This document shows positions 28,374 through 38,540 of a DNA stretch of 64,000 bases, in pieces. This DNA comes from Rhodopseudomonas pseudopalustris (GTDB lineage Bacteria > Pseudomonadota > Alphaproteobacteria > Rhizobiales > Xanthobacteraceae), in the NCBI RefSeq assembly GCF_900110435.1, contig NZ_FODT01000001.1, positions 558,001-622,000 on the forward strand, in the 5' to 3' direction. The translations under genes were made by a program, and so were the position numbers. Under the pieces are notes generated by a model. It ran no database searches and was not told the origin of the DNA. It saw only the letters and a list, made by a program, of their open reading frames with translations. How positions within the stretch are numbered: the first letter of the stretch is position 1; each line of letters opens with the position of its first letter.

Positions 28374-28679
28374 ATGATTAAATCCGAACTCGTTCAGCGT
28401 ATCGCCGAGCACAACCCGCACCTCTATCAGCGGGACGTCGAGAACATCGTCAACGCGATCCTCGACGAGATTGTCGACGCGTTGGCGCGTGGCGATCGGG
28501 TTGAGCTGAGAGGCTTCGGAGCATTTTCGGTGAAGCATCGGCCCGCGCGTGCCGGCCGCAATCCGCGGACCGGCGCGCATGTTCCGGTCGACCAAAAGAG
28601 CGTGCCGTTTTTCAAGACCGGCAAGGAAATGCGCGAACGGTTGAATCGCGAGCCCGGGAATACTGATACCGGCGCGTGA
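28374..28679 (+). CDS. ihfB: Integration host factor subunit beta
   Basis: IHF bends DNA sharply and assists recombination, replication and sigma-54 promoters; RpoN is encoded in this window. The 101-residue protein starts [20 protein letters not shown], then [30 protein letters not shown] is the DNA-intercalating beta-arm with its Pro, and [12 protein letters not shown] follows, all diagnostic of the beta chain. The alpha partner is not in this window. TTGACA occurs at 28314-28319, but I cannot place a good -10 box behind it. Confidence 0.95.
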   Translation: MIKSELVQRIAEHNPHLYQRDVENIVNAILDEIVDALARGDRVELRGFGAFSVKHRPARAGRNPRTGAHVPVDQKSVPFFKTGKEMRERLNREPGNTDTGA

Positions 28680-28718
28680 CGCGACGCCCGTTTGCGGGGC
28701 AAGGCGAGCGAGAACGAC

Positions 28719-29105
28719 ATGCAGAAGTTTTTGACGGCCCTGGTGCTGATCCCGCTCGGATTGATTTTCATCGTGTTCGCGGTCGCCAACCGCCATCTCG
28801 TGACGGTGTCGTTCGACCCGCTCGAGCCGCTCAATCCGATGGGCACGGTTCAAATGCCGCTGTTCGTCCTGATCATCGGCGTGGCGATCCTCGGCGTGAT
28901 CGCCGGCGGCGTCGCGACCTGGGTTCGCCAGCGGCATTGGCGCCGCGCGGCACGGCGGCATCAGGCCGAGGCCATCCAGGCCCAAACGCAGCTCGCGAAT
29001 TTACGCGCTAGCGTCGTCACCCCTGCCCAGAGCGAGCCGAAGCGGCTGTTGCTGGGACAGGGTTCCGCGGCCGGCAGGCGCGACAAGACCAGCGCGGCGT
29101 TGTAG
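28719..29105 (+). CDS. LapA-domain (DUF1049) inner-membrane protein
   Basis: A 128-residue protein with two membrane helices (ALVLIPLGLIFIVFAVANR at about 6-24 and PLFVLIIGVAILGVIAGG at about 46-64) and a basic, probably cytoplasmic C-tail (RQRHWRRAARRHQAEAIQAQ). This fits the LapA_dom/DUF1049 family. E. coli LapA works with LapB in controlling LpxC and LPS synthesis, but no lapB TPR domain is fused or adjacent here. It sits in the conserved ihfB-lapA-trpF order. The start ATG is at 28719. Confidence 0.85.
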   Translation: MQKFLTALVLIPLGLIFIVFAVANRHLVTVSFDPLEPLNPMGTVQMPLFVLIIGVAILGVIAGGVATWVRQRHWRRAARRHQAEAIQAQTQLANLRASVVTPAQSEPKRLLLGQGSAAGRRDKTSAAL

Positions 29106-29160
29106 AACACCGTCGTCTTGCCGGTGCCCCTGCGGCCGGCCGAACCCTGATCGTGAACAG

Positions 29161-29817
29161 ATGTCCGTCGTCGTCAAAATCTGCGGCCTGTCGACCTGCG
29201 ACACGCTCGAAGCGGCGGTCGCTGCCGGCGCCGACATGGTCGGCTTCGTGTTCTTTCCCGCTTCGCCGCGCCACGTCGGGCTCGACGTCGCCAGAGAACT
29301 CAGCGACCAGGTCGGCAGTCGCGCGGCGAAAGTGGCGCTGACCGTCGACGCCAGCGACGCGCTGATCCGCGACATCGTCGAGATCCTCAAGCCTGACCTA
29401 TTGCAATTGCACGGCAGCGAGAGCCCCGAACGGGTTCGCGCGCTGAAGCAGGCCTTTGGGTTGCCGGTGATGAAGGCGATCGCGGTGGCGACCGCAGCCG
29501 ATCTGGCGGTGCTGCCGGCCTACGCCGAGACCGCCGATCGCATCCTGTTCGACGCGCGACCGCCGAAAGACGCCACCCGCCCGGGCGGCCTCGGCATGAC
29601 CTTCGATTGGGAGCTGCTGCGCGATCTCAACCTGTCGCTCCCCTTCATGGTGTCCGGCGGCGTCAATCCGGGAAATGTCGCGGCAGCGCTGCGGGTGACC
29701 GGGGCCGGCGGCGTCGACGTGTCGTCCGGCGTCGAACGTGCGCCCGGCGCCAAGGACCCCGAATTGATCCGCAGCTTCATCCGCGCCGCGCGCGCCAGCG
29801 AAGAGTTGATGACCTGA
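29161..29817 (+). CDS. trpF: Phosphoribosylanthranilate isomerase
   Basis: TrpF performs the Amadori rearrangement of phosphoribosylanthranilate in tryptophan synthesis. The 218-residue TIM barrel has KICGLS (catalytic Cys about residue 7) at the N-terminus, [35 protein letters not shown] (catalytic Asp) and [13 protein letters not shown], then [16 protein letters not shown]. It is followed after one base by trpB, so trpF-trpB-trpA form one operon. Confidence 0.96.
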   Translation: MSVVVKICGLSTCDTLEAAVAAGADMVGFVFFPASPRHVGLDVARELSDQVGSRAAKVALTVDASDALIRDIVEILKPDLLQLHGSESPERVRALKQAFGLPVMKAIAVATAADLAVLPAYAETADRILFDARPPKDATRPGGLGMTFDWELLRDLNLSLPFMVSGGVNPGNVAAALRVTGAGGVDVSSGVERAPGAKDPELIRSFIRAARASEELMT

Positions 29818-29818
29818 C

Positions 29819-31033
29819 ATGAATCAGATCCTGCCGAATTCGTTTCGATCCGGTCCCGACGAGCGCGGGCATTTCGGCATTTTCGGCGGCCGCTTCGTCG
29901 CCGAGACGTTGATGCCGCTGATCCTGGAGCTGGAAAAGGCCTACGCTGAGGCAAAAGACGATCCGGCGTTTCGCACCGAGATGGACGGCTATCTCAAGCA
30001 TTATGTCGGCCGGCCGTCGCCGCTGTATTTCGCCGAGCGGCTGACCGAGCATTTCGGCGGCGCCAAGATCTACTTCAAGCGCGAGGATCTCAATCACACC
30101 GGCGCGCACAAGGTGAACAACGTGCTCGGCCAGATCATGCTGGCCAGACGGATGGGCAAGCAGCGGATCATCGCCGAGACCGGCGCCGGCATGCACGGCG
30201 TCGCCACCGCCACGATGTGCGCCAAGTTCGGTCTGCAATGCGTGGTCTATATGGGCGCGGTCGACGTCGAGCGGCAGCAGCCCAATGTGCTGCGGATGAA
30301 GGCGCTGGGCGCCGAAGTCCGCCCGGTGACCTCGGGCGCCAACACGCTGAAGGACGCGATGAACGAGGCGCTGCGGGACTGGGTCACCAACGTCCACGAC
30401 ACCTTCTACTGCATCGGCACCGTCGCCGGCCCGCATCCCTATCCGATGATGGTGCGCGACTTCCAGGCGGTGATCGGCCAGGAGGTGCGCGAGCAAATCC
30501 TGGAGACCGAAGGCCGGCTGCCGGATTCGCTGATCGCCTGCATCGGCGGCGGCTCCAACGCGATGGGCCTGTTTCACCCCTTCCTCGACGACGCCGGCGT
30601 CGTGATCTACGGCGTCGAAGCCGCGGGCCATGGCCTCAGCAAGCTGCATGCGGCGTCGATCGCCGGCGGCAAGCCCGGCGTGCTGCACGGCAATCGCACC
30701 TATCTGCTGATGGACGATGACGGCCAGATCCAGGAAGCGCATTCGATTTCCGCCGGCCTCGACTATCCGGGCATCGGCCCCGAGCACGCCTGGCTGCACG
30801 ATGTCGGCCGCGTCAACTTCCTGTCGGCCACCGACGCCGAGGCGCTCGACGCCTTCAAGCTGTGCTGCCGTCTCGAGGGCATCATTCCGGCGCTGGAGCC
30901 GGCGCATGCGCTGGCCAAGGTCGCCGATCTCGCGCCGATCCTGCCGAAGGATCACTTGATGGTGCTCAACATGTCCGGCCGCGGCGACAAGGATCTCGCT
31001 TCTGTGGCCGAGCATCTCGGGGGCAAGTTCTGA
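29819..31033 (+). CDS. trpB: Tryptophan synthase beta chain
   Basis: The PLP enzyme that condenses indole with serine. The 404-residue protein has [37 protein letters not shown] (the PLP-binding Lys in HTGAHKVNN), [14 protein letters not shown], and GGGSNAMG, which binds the phosphate. [14 protein letters not shown] is also seen. It overlaps trpA by one base (TGATG), which couples production of the alpha and beta chains of the alpha2-beta2 complex. Confidence 0.98.
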   Translation: MNQILPNSFRSGPDERGHFGIFGGRFVAETLMPLILELEKAYAEAKDDPAFRTEMDGYLKHYVGRPSPLYFAERLTEHFGGAKIYFKREDLNHTGAHKVNNVLGQIMLARRMGKQRIIAETGAGMHGVATATMCAKFGLQCVVYMGAVDVERQQPNVLRMKALGAEVRPVTSGANTLKDAMNEALRDWVTNVHDTFYCIGTVAGPHPYPMMVRDFQAVIGQEVREQILETEGRLPDSLIACIGGGSNAMGLFHPFLDDAGVVIYGVEAAGHGLSKLHAASIAGGKPGVLHGNRTYLLMDDDGQIQEAHSISAGLDYPGIGPEHAWLHDVGRVNFLSATDAEALDAFKLCCRLEGIIPALEPAHALAKVADLAPILPKDHLMVLNMSGRGDKDLASVAEHLGGKF

Positions 31034-31869
31034 TGACGACGCGTATCGATACCCGCTTTGCCGAGTTGAAGAAGCAGGGCCGCTCCGCCTTCGTCACTTT
31101 CGTGATGGCCGGAGATCCCGATCTCGCCACCTCGCTGCAGGTCCTGAAGGCGCTGCCCGCCGCCGGCGCGGATATCATTGAGATCGGAATGCCGTTCACC
31201 GACCCGATGGCCGACGGACCGGCGATTCAGGCCGCGGGGCTGCGGGCGCTCCATTCCGGCGCCACGCTGAGCCACACGCTGGGGCTGGTGCGCGACTTCC
31301 GCAAGGACGACGACACCACGCCGATGGTGCTGATGGGTTACTACAATCCGATCTATATCTACGGCGTCGATGCGTTTCTCGCCGACGCCAAGGCGGCCGG
31401 CGTCGACGGGCTGATCATCGTCGACCTGCCGCCGGAGGAGGATTCCGAGCTGTGCCTGCCGGCGATGAAAGCCGGACTGAATTTCATCCGGCTGGCGACG
31501 CCGACCACCGACGAAAAGCGGTTGCCGGCAGTGCTCGCCAACACCTCGGGCTTCGTCTATTACGTGTCGATCACCGGCATCACCGGCTCGGCTTCGGCGG
31601 ATTCGGCCGCAGTCGGCGACGCGGTGGCCCGGATCAAGCGCCACACCGACCTGCCGGTCTGCGTCGGCTTCGGCATTCGCACCCCGGAAGCGGCGCGGGC
31701 GATCGCCGCGGAGGCCGACGGTGCAGTCGTCGGATCGGCGCTGATCGACGCGCTGCAAAAGAGCCTCGACGCCGACAACCGCGCCACCAAGGCGACCGTC
31801 GGTGCGGTAGCGGACCTGGTCGCCTCGCTGGCGGCGGGCGTTCGCGGCGCCAAACAGGCTGCGGAATAG
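31033..31869 (+). CDS. trpA: Tryptophan synthase alpha chain
   Basis: TrpA cleaves indole-3-glycerol phosphate and channels indole to TrpB. The 278-residue protein has [30 protein letters not shown] with the catalytic Glu and Asp, [37 protein letters not shown] and VGFGIRTPE. The ATG overlaps the trpB stop. It is followed by accD after 107 bases, the usual trpFBA-accD-folC arrangement. Confidence 0.97.
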   Translation: MTTRIDTRFAELKKQGRSAFVTFVMAGDPDLATSLQVLKALPAAGADIIEIGMPFTDPMADGPAIQAAGLRALHSGATLSHTLGLVRDFRKDDDTTPMVLMGYYNPIYIYGVDAFLADAKAAGVDGLIIVDLPPEEDSELCLPAMKAGLNFIRLATPTTDEKRLPAVLANTSGFVYYVSITGITGSASADSAAVGDAVARIKRHTDLPVCVGFGIRTPEAARAIAAEADGAVVGSALIDALQKSLDADNRATKATVGAVADLVASLAAGVRGAKQAAE

Positions 31870-31976
31870 CAGCCATCAAATCCGGGACTGGTCTGGACGG
31901 AACCGTTGTCCGCAGCCATATCCCGACAGTGCAATGAACCTGGCGACGCCCACCCGGGAGCGACGCGGAGTACGTC

Positions 31977-32945
31977 ATGAACTGGTTGACCAACGTCGTC
32001 CGTCCGAAGATCCGCAACATCCTGCGGCGCGAGACTCCGGAGAATCTCTGGATCAAATGTCCGGATACCGGGCAGTTGGTGTTCTACAAGGACGTCGAGC
32101 AGAACCAGTTCGTCATTCCCGGCTCGAACTATCACATGCGCATGGGCGCGTTGGCGCGGCTGCGGTCGGTTTTCGACAACGAGACCTGGTATGACGTCGC
32201 GCTTCCGGAAGTCACCGCCGACCCGCTGAAATTCCGGGACGAGCGAAAATATGCCGACCGCATCAAGGATGCCCGGACCAAGACCGGCGCCCATGACGCG
32301 GTCAAGGTCGGCTACGGCAAGCTCGAAGGCCTCGGCGTTGTCGCCGCCGTGCAGGACTTCGATTTCATGGGCGGCTCGCTCGGCATGGCGGCCGGCGAAG
32401 CGATCATCCGTGGATTGGAGCTTGCGGTCGAGAAACACGCGCCCTTCATCATGTTCGCGGCCTCCGGCGGCGCGCGGATGCAGGAAGGCATCCTGTCGCT
32501 GATGCAGATGCCGCGCACCACGGTGGCTGTGCAGATGCTGCGCGAGGCCGGGTTGCCCTACATCGTGGTGCTGACCAATCCGACCACCGGCGGCGTCACC
32601 GCGTCTTACGCGATGCTCGGCGACATCCAACTCGCCGAGCCGGGCGCACTGATCGGCTTTGCCGGCGCCCGCGTGATCGAACAGACCATCCGCGAGAAGT
32701 TGCCGGACGGCTTCCAGCGCGCCGAATATCTGCGCGACCACGGCATGGTCGACATGGTCGTGCATCGCCACGAACTGCGCCCGACGCTGGCGCGGCTGTG
32801 CCGAATCCTCACCAAGACGCCACTGCCCGCTGTGGAAGAAATCGCGGCATCCGACGATGCGGCCCAGGATGCGGAAGCCGCGGCGGCGACCGAAATCGTC
32901 GTGACGCCGCCTGAAGCGCCGTCGCCGACCGCGCCGCAGGCGTGA
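31977..32945 (+). CDS. accD: Acetyl-CoA carboxylase carboxyltransferase subunit beta
   Basis: AccD with AccA moves carboxyl from carboxybiotin to acetyl-CoA, making malonyl-CoA. The 322-residue protein has the crotonase-fold core: [69 protein letters not shown] and [12 protein letters not shown]. In the N-terminal region where other AccD proteins have a four-Cys zinc ribbon, this one has a single Cys ([18 protein letters not shown]). The C-tail is Ala/Glu-rich. Its stop overlaps the folC start (GTGA). Confidence 0.96.
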   Translation: MNWLTNVVRPKIRNILRRETPENLWIKCPDTGQLVFYKDVEQNQFVIPGSNYHMRMGALARLRSVFDNETWYDVALPEVTADPLKFRDERKYADRIKDARTKTGAHDAVKVGYGKLEGLGVVAAVQDFDFMGGSLGMAAGEAIIRGLELAVEKHAPFIMFAASGGARMQEGILSLMQMPRTTVAVQMLREAGLPYIVVLTNPTTGGVTASYAMLGDIQLAEPGALIGFAGARVIEQTIREKLPDGFQRAEYLRDHGMVDMVVHRHELRPTLARLCRILTKTPLPAVEEIAASDDAAQDAEAAAATEIVVTPPEAPSPTAPQA

Positions 32946-34288
32946 GCTCAGCGACTGCTCCGCAGCCGTCTGCTCTGGTCGGCGAGCTGCGCGCGCGCCT
33001 TGCACGGCTCCATCCCGCACAGATCGATCTGACGCTCGGCCGGATCGAACGGTTGCTGGCGGCGCTCGATCATCCGCAGCGCAGGCTGCCGCCGGTGATC
33101 CACATCGCCGGCACCAACGGCAAGGGCTCTACCCTCGCCTTTCTCCGCGCCATTCTCGAAGCCGCCGGCCTCAGCGTCCACGCCTACACCTCGCCGCATC
33201 TGGTGCGGGTCAACGAGACCATCCGGCTCGGACGGCCGGGAGGCGGCGTGCTGGTGAGTGACGATGAGCTGGCCAAAGCGCTGGCGCATTGCGAGCGCGT
33301 CAATCAAGGCGCGCCGATCACGCTGTTCGAGATCGAAACCGCCGCGGCGCTGTGGCTGTTCGCGCAACATCCCGCCGACGTCACGCTGCTGGAAGTCGGA
33401 CTCGGTGGCCGGCTCGACGCCACCAATGTGATCGACCAGCCGCTCGCCTGTGTGCTGACCCCGATCGGCATCGACCACACCGAGTTTCTCGGGCCGACGC
33501 TCGCCGACATCGCCGCCGAGAAGGCTGGGATCATCCGTCGCGGTGTTCCGGTGATCGTGGCCGGGCAGCAGAACGATGCGATGGAGGTGATCGAGCGCGA
33601 AGCCGAGCGGCTACGCGCGCCGCTGCACGCGCGCGGCCAGCAATGGCATGTCGAGGTCGAACACGGCCGGCTCGCCTATCAGGACGACCGCGGCCTCATG
33701 GACCTCACCGCGCCAAAACTGTTCGGCCGGCACCAGATCGACAATGCCGGGCTGGCGATCGCGACGCTGCGCGCGCAACAACGCTTCACCTTTGACCAGG
33801 CCGCCTATCAGGCAGGGTTGTTGTCGGCGGACTGGCCGGCGCGGATGCAGCGGCTGACGACCGGCAGGCTGATCGACGACGCGCCACCCGGTAGCGAACT
33901 CTGGCTCGACGGCGGCCACAATGCCGACGGCGGCCGCGTCGCCGCAGCGGCGCTCGGCGATCTGGAAGAGCGGGTGTCGCGGCCGCTGGTGATCATTGCC
34001 GGCATGATGGCCAACAAGGACGCCAGCGCGTTCCTGACCAATTTCACCGGACTGACCCGCCACGTCATCGCGGTGCCGATCCCCGATCGCGACGGCGCGA
34101 TGCCGCCGGAAAAGCTCGCCGACGCCGGGCGCGCGCTCGGCCTGCGGGTCGAACTCGCCGATAGCGTGGAGGCGGCGCTGAGCCGGATCGCCGGCCTTGC
34201 CTATGAGCTGCCACCGCGCATCCTGATCACCGGCTCGTTGTATCTCGCCGGCCATGTACTGCGCCTCAACGGCACAATGCCGAGCTGA
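32942..34288 (+). CDS. folC: Bifunctional folylpolyglutamate synthase/dihydrofolate synthase
   Basis: FolC adds glutamates to folates and joins dihydropteroate to glutamate. The 448-residue Mur-ligase-like protein has [20 protein letters not shown] (P-loop), [52 protein letters not shown], then [12 protein letters not shown]. The start is GTG at 32942, overlapping accD by four bases. Downstream lie a hairpin and two repeat elements before convergent trxA. Confidence 0.95.
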   Translation: MSSATAPQPSALVGELRARLARLHPAQIDLTLGRIERLLAALDHPQRRLPPVIHIAGTNGKGSTLAFLRAILEAAGLSVHAYTSPHLVRVNETIRLGRPGGGVLVSDDELAKALAHCERVNQGAPITLFEIETAAALWLFAQHPADVTLLEVGLGGRLDATNVIDQPLACVLTPIGIDHTEFLGPTLADIAAEKAGIIRRGVPVIVAGQQNDAMEVIEREAERLRAPLHARGQQWHVEVEHGRLAYQDDRGLMDLTAPKLFGRHQIDNAGLAIATLRAQQRFTFDQAAYQAGLLSADWPARMQRLTTGRLIDDAPPGSELWLDGGHNADGGRVAAAALGDLEERVSRPLVIIAGMMANKDASAFLTNFTGLTRHVIAVPIPDRDGAMPPEKLADAGRALGLRVELADSVEAALSRIAGLAYELPPRILITGSLYLAGHVLRLNGTMPS

Positions 34289-34391
34289 CGACCGGGCGTC
34301 TGCGCACCGCCGACCTGCGCGGCGACCATGCGACGCTCGGCGCTGGCTGGATCAGCCGGCAGCCTGATCGGACTGATCCCCCCTCAACGCA

Positions 34392-34420
34392 AACGGCCGG
34401 CTGATCGCCGGCCGGCCGTT
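34392..34420. terminator. GC-rich hairpin 3' of folC
   Basis: CGGCCGGC-TGATC-GCCGGCCG forms an 8-bp perfect stem about 105 bases after the folC stop. There is no U-run, so it may be a Rho-dependent or stabilising hairpin rather than an intrinsic terminator. Confidence 0.45.
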
Positions 34421-34432
34421 CGAGGCAGATAG

Positions 34433-34498
34433 AGCATGATCCCGAAAAGTGGACGCCTGTTTTCGGAAAAGATCGTGCTCAAACAAGAACCTGGAGCG
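34433..34498. repeat. Dispersed repeat, family C
   Basis: AGCATGATCCCGAAAAGTGG then GTTTTCGGAAAAGATCGTGC with TCAAACAA. This type of element (AGCATGATC...GATCGTGCT ends form an inverted repeat) is widely scattered in rhizobial genomes. Only one copy is seen in this window, lying between folC and trxA next to a family-A repeat. Confidence 0.75.
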
Positions 34499-34530
34499 GG
34501 ATGACGATTCGAAGATCAGGTCATCCTGCC

Positions 34531-34632
34531 CGAGAGCTTCGGTTCTGATAGAATCAGAACCGAAGCTCTAACTTTTTGTTCTGACGCGTTTTCTTGACGC
34601 GAACCGATATCCACTTCGCTCGAAAACGCTAT
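34531..34632 (-). repeat. Dispersed repeat, family A, copy 3
   Basis: An almost exact reverse-orientation copy of the element at 1221-1322: CGGTTCTGATAGAATCAGAACCG at the left end, then TAACTTTTTGTTCTGACGCG and CCACTTCGCTCGAAAACGCT. The left end is a perfect hairpin. It lies at the 3' side of trxA, ending about 12 bases before its stop codon. Confidence 0.88.
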
Positions 34633-34643
34633 CGTTGCGTGGC

Positions 34644-34964
34644 TCAGACCGCCGAGCTGATCCACTGCTGCAGCTTGGCTTTCGGCGCAGCGCCGACCTG
34701 GCGCGAGGCCATCTCGCCGCCCTTGAAGATCATCAGCGTCGGGATCGACATCACGCCGTATTTCGACGCGGTGACCGGGCTCTCGTCGACATTGAGCTTC
34801 ACGATCTTGACCTTGTCGCCCATCGCGCCGGAGATTTCGTCGAGCGCCGGTGCGATCATGCGGCACGGGCCGCACCACTCGGCCCAGAAATCCACCACAA
34901 CGGGGCCCTGCGCCTTGAGAACCTCGGTTTCGAAATCGGCGTCAGACACCTTGCCAACGGACAT
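34644..34964 (-). CDS. trxA: Thioredoxin
   Basis: A 106-residue classic thioredoxin with active site FWAEWCGPCRMIAP (CGPC), the cis-Pro loop MSIPTLMIFKGG and the usual length. It is a cytosolic disulfide reductase serving ribonucleotide reductase and peroxiredoxins. I chose the ATG at 34964 (MSVGKVSDADFETEVLK); the open frame further upstream is not thioredoxin-like. It lies downstream of addA on the same strand, as in related genomes. Confidence 0.97.
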   Translation of the reverse strand: MSVGKVSDADFETEVLKAQGPVVVDFWAEWCGPCRMIAPALDEISGAMGDKVKIVKLNVDESPVTASKYGVMSIPTLMIFKGGEMASRQVGAAPKAKLQQWISSAV

Positions 34965-35060
34965 TGGGATACCTCGTGAAAGCGGGATGATGGCGCAGCG
35001 GGAATCGCGCCGGGATGCTGAATTCAAAGTATGAATGCGATGGGGCGGGGTCAAGCGCGC

Positions 35061-38000
35061 TCACGCCACCGTCAAGGCGGCCTGCTCCGCGTCCAGCGCA
35101 GAGGCTGAAATCTCCATGATTTCAGGCGCTTCGGTCCATAGCAGGGCGGCGCGGACGATCCGCTGTGGATACAGCAGCGATAGCACCGCCCGATACAATG
35201 CGAGCTGGCGGACGTAAGCCGGCGGTGTCTCGGCCAGACTGCGCGGCGGGGCGTGATTGGTCTTGTAGTCGACGATCAGAACTTCGGCGTCGGTCACCAC
35301 CAGCCGGTCGATCTGGCCGGAGACCAGCACCGGCTCGCCATGCCGCTGCAAGCGACCGACGATCGGCACCTCGGCGCGGCTGCCAGGCGCGAAGACGACG
35401 GCGAAGCGGTCGTCGCTGATCACCTCCAGCACCCGCGCGGCAAGCGCGTCGCGCTCCTGCGGGCTCCAATCGTCGGCGTTGCGGAGCAGGAAGCGGTCGG
35501 CGGCATTGGCGCGAATGTCGGCCGGCAGATCGGGCAGCGACTGCAGCAGCCGGTGCACCAGCGTGCCGCGCTGCAACGCGCGCTGGCGTTGCGCCTCCGT
35601 TTCGCCGCGGCGGATGCGGCGATGATCGGCATCGTCCGGATCTGACGGCCGCAACAGATGATCCGGCCGGCGCAGCGCCGGCGCGGCCTTGTGGAGCCAG
35701 TCCGGCATGACGAGCGGCGGCGCGGCAAGCGCTTGTTCGGACGGTGCGATCTCTGTGACCTCGTCCTCGGGACGGCAATAGCGCTTCACCGCGCCGTCCG
35801 GCGGCGCCGCGCGCATCGTCAGGCCGGAGTTCTCCAAGCCCTTGCTGATCAGATCGTACCAGGACAGCGCGCGCACCTCGTTGCGATTGCCGGGCATACA
35901 GCCGCCGACGATCAGCCGATCGGCGGCGCGCGTCATCGCGACGTAGAGCAGCCGGCGATACTCATCCTCGGTCTCGCTGACCATCGCCTCGCGGGCCCGC
36001 TCGACGATGCGCGGATCGTTCGACTTGCGGCCGGCCCACACCGTCGCGCCGACGGAGCCCGGCTGCGCATTGCCGCCGGGCAGCCGGATCAGATTGAGCC
36101 GCTGGGTGTCGGACGGCGACGACGTCGTATCGACCAGGAACACCACCGGCGCCTCGAGACCCTTGGCGCCATGCACGGTCATCACCCGGACTTCGTCGCG
36201 CGAGATTTCCATGTCGCGCTTGATCTCGGTATCGGCGGCGCGCAGCCACGCCATGAAGCCCTGCAGCGACGGCGCAGCCTTCTGCTCGTAGCTCAGCGCC
36301 AATTCGAGAAACTCGTCGAGCGCGTCGTTGGCTTCCGGCCCCAGCCTGCGCAAAATTCTTGCGCGGCCGCCGACGCCGCCGAGCAGCCAGGCGTAGAACC
36401 CGAATGGCGTGTCGGTCTGCGACCGCTCCGCGCAGGCGTCGAGCCGCTGCAACGCGGTTGCCAACTTCGCGTCCCCAGTTGCCTTTTCGCGCAGCGCATG
36501 GCGCAGCGAGCCCTTGCGCCGCCACGCCAGCCTGAACAGATCGTCGTCGTCGAGCCCGAACAGTGGGCTCTTCAGCGCCACCGCGAGCGCGAGATCGTCC
36601 TGCGGCAGCAGCAACGCGTCGGCGAGATTCATCAGATCGATGATCGCGATATGCTCGGTGAGCTTCAGCCGATCGGCGCCGGCCACCGGAATGCCGCCGC
36701 GCTTCAGGGCCTGGATCACCGCGTCGAACGCCGAGCCGCGACGGCGCACCAGCACGAGCACATCGCCAAAACGCAGCCGCCGCCGGTCGCCGAGCGAGCC
36801 CGTCATCGTGCCGCCCGCAATCAGCGACGCGATCTCGGCTTGCACCTTCTGCGCCAGCCGCACCTCCGGACTGGTTTCCGACACCGCATCGAACGGCGCA
36901 CGCCAGCCCTCGATGTTCTGCTTGTCGTCGGGCAGTTCGAGCGGCCACAGATCGATCACGCTCGGGCCGGCATCGGCCAGCGATTGATGCAGCGGGTAGG
37001 CAGCGTCGGCGTGGATACTGCGATAGATGTCGGGATCGCGGAACACGTGGTCCACGGACTGAAGGATCGTCGCGCCGGAGCGGAACGAGTAGTTGAAACT
37101 CACCTTCTCGAAGTTCAGTCCGGCGCCGTGGAAGCGCCGCTGCAACAGATCGCGCCGCTCGGCGAATTCCTTCGGAACCGCGCCCTGGAACGAGAAGATC
37201 GACTGCTTCTCGTCGCCGACCGCGAACACCGTGCGCCGCACGCCATCGCGCGCGCCCTCGCCGGCGGTGAATTCCGCGATCAGATGCGCGACGATGTCCC
37301 ATTGCTTCGGGCTGGTGTCCTGCGCCTCGTCGATCAGCACGTGGTCGACGCCACGATCGAGCTTGAAATGCACCCAGCTCGACGCGCCGCTATCGAGCAT
37401 CGCGAGCGTCTTGTCGATCAGATCGTCATAATCGAGAAGCCCACGCTCCTGCTTCTCGCGCCGGATCCGCTCGGCGACGTCGGCCGCGATCACCAGCAGC
37501 GCCCGCGTCCGCTCGCGCATCAGGAGCGCGCGGCGACGCTCGAGCAGATCTTCGAGCCGCGCGCCTTCGCGCTTCAGATCCTCGACGAACCCGGGCGCGG
37601 CGTCGGCGATCTTCTTGGTGGCCAGACTTTTGCGCGGGCCGTCCTTGGTGAAGAACACCTCGCAATACTTGTCGAGCTGCGCCACGTCCGACAGCGCGAG
37701 CGCCGCGCGCAGACGCTTCGCCTGCGCCTGGTCGTTGGCGCTCCCCGACTCGAACATCGCTGCTGCCGTAGACCATTGCGCGCGCGGCAGATTCGGGCCG
37801 TCGAGGATGTCGCGCTCGACGTCTTCGCAGCGATCCTGCGGCGCGACGCCGAGCGTCGCCGAGAGCTGCGCCATGGCGCCGTCGACGCCGCCGGCCTGCG
37901 TGATCCAGGCGAGGAAGCGATCGCGCCTGGTGCAGGCTTCCTGCACCACCTCGCGGAAGGTGACGTCGGCGGCGCTGGTCATCGCCAACGTCAGAGCCCG

Positions 38001-38540
38001 CCCCGCCGCGCTGTCCGGCGCGGCCGCCGCCTGCAGCAACACCGCGAGGCTGGCGCGCTGCATCAGCTCGGCCTGATCGCGATCGTCGAGCACGCTGAAC
38101 CGCGCCGGCACATTGGCCTCGAACGGAAACTGCTGCAGCAACCGGGTGCAGAGCGCGTGGATGGTCTGCACCTTCAGCCCGCCCGGCGTCTCCAGCGCGC
38201 AGGCAAACAGTTTTCGCGCTTGCGCCAGAAGAGAAGGCCCAACCGACTTGATACCAGTCGCCTTGATCGCAGCCGTCAGCGCCTCGTCGTCGAGCGTCAC
38301 CCAGCGACCGAGTGTCGTGAAGACGCGCTCGGCCATGTTGGCGGCGGCGGCTTTGGTGAAGGTGATACACAGGATGCGTTCCGGCGGCACGCCATCGAGC
38401 AGCAGGCGAATCACCCGCTGAACCAGCACATGCGTCTTGCCGGAGCCGGCATTGGCCGAGACGAACACCGAGGCCGAGGGATCGGAGGCGAGGATCTGAC
38501 GCTCGCGCGCCTGATCGGGAATGCTGCGCGGCGCGCTCAC
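35061..38540 (-). CDS. addA: Double-strand break repair helicase AddA
   Basis: AddA is the UvrD-like helicase and nuclease subunit of AddAB, the RecBCD counterpart that resects double-strand breaks for RecA. The 1,159-residue protein has Walker A SANAGSGKTHVL, helicase motif Ia ITFTKAAAANMAERV, Walker B HVLIDEAQDTSPKQW, VGDEKQSIFSFQGA, MTVHGAKGLEAPVVF (motif V), YVAMTRAADRL (motif VI) and a C-terminal PD-(D/E)XK nuclease domain with VLIVDYKTNH. The start is GTG at 38540, overlapping the addB stop by four bases. Confidence 0.96.
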   Translation of the reverse strand: MSAPRSIPDQARERQILASDPSASVFVSANAGSGKTHVLVQRVIRLLLDGVPPERILCITFTKAAAANMAERVFTTLGRWVTLDDEALTAAIKATGIKSVGPSLLAQARKLFACALETPGGLKVQTIHALCTRLLQQFPFEANVPARFSVLDDRDQAELMQRASLAVLLQAAAAPDSAAGRALTLAMTSAADVTFREVVQEACTRRDRFLAWITQAGGVDGAMAQLSATLGVAPQDRCEDVERDILDGPNLPRAQWSTAAAMFESGSANDQAQAKRLRAALALSDVAQLDKYCEVFFTKDGPRKSLATKKIADAAPGFVEDLKREGARLEDLLERRRALLMRERTRALLVIAADVAERIRREKQERGLLDYDDLIDKTLAMLDSGASSWVHFKLDRGVDHVLIDEAQDTSPKQWDIVAHLIAEFTAGEGARDGVRRTVFAVGDEKQSIFSFQGAVPKEFAERRDLLQRRFHGAGLNFEKVSFNYSFRSGATILQSVDHVFRDPDIYRSIHADAAYPLHQSLADAGPSVIDLWPLELPDDKQNIEGWRAPFDAVSETSPEVRLAQKVQAEIASLIAGGTMTGSLGDRRRLRFGDVLVLVRRRGSAFDAVIQALKRGGIPVAGADRLKLTEHIAIIDLMNLADALLLPQDDLALAVALKSPLFGLDDDDLFRLAWRRKGSLRHALREKATGDAKLATALQRLDACAERSQTDTPFGFYAWLLGGVGGRARILRRLGPEANDALDEFLELALSYEQKAAPSLQGFMAWLRAADTEIKRDMEISRDEVRVMTVHGAKGLEAPVVFLVDTTSSPSDTQRLNLIRLPGGNAQPGSVGATVWAGRKSNDPRIVERAREAMVSETEDEYRRLLYVAMTRAADRLIVGGCMPGNRNEVRALSWYDLISKGLENSGLTMRAAPPDGAVKRYCRPEDEVTEIAPSEQALAAPPLVMPDWLHKAAPALRRPDHLLRPSDPDDADHRRIRRGETEAQRQRALQRGTLVHRLLQSLPDLPADIRANAADRFLLRNADDWSPQERDALAARVLEVISDDRFAVVFAPGSRAEVPIVGRLQRHGEPVLVSGQIDRLVVTDAEVLIVDYKTNHAPPRSLAETPPAYVRQLALYRAVLSLLYPQRIVRAALLWTEAPEIMEISASALDAEQAALTVA

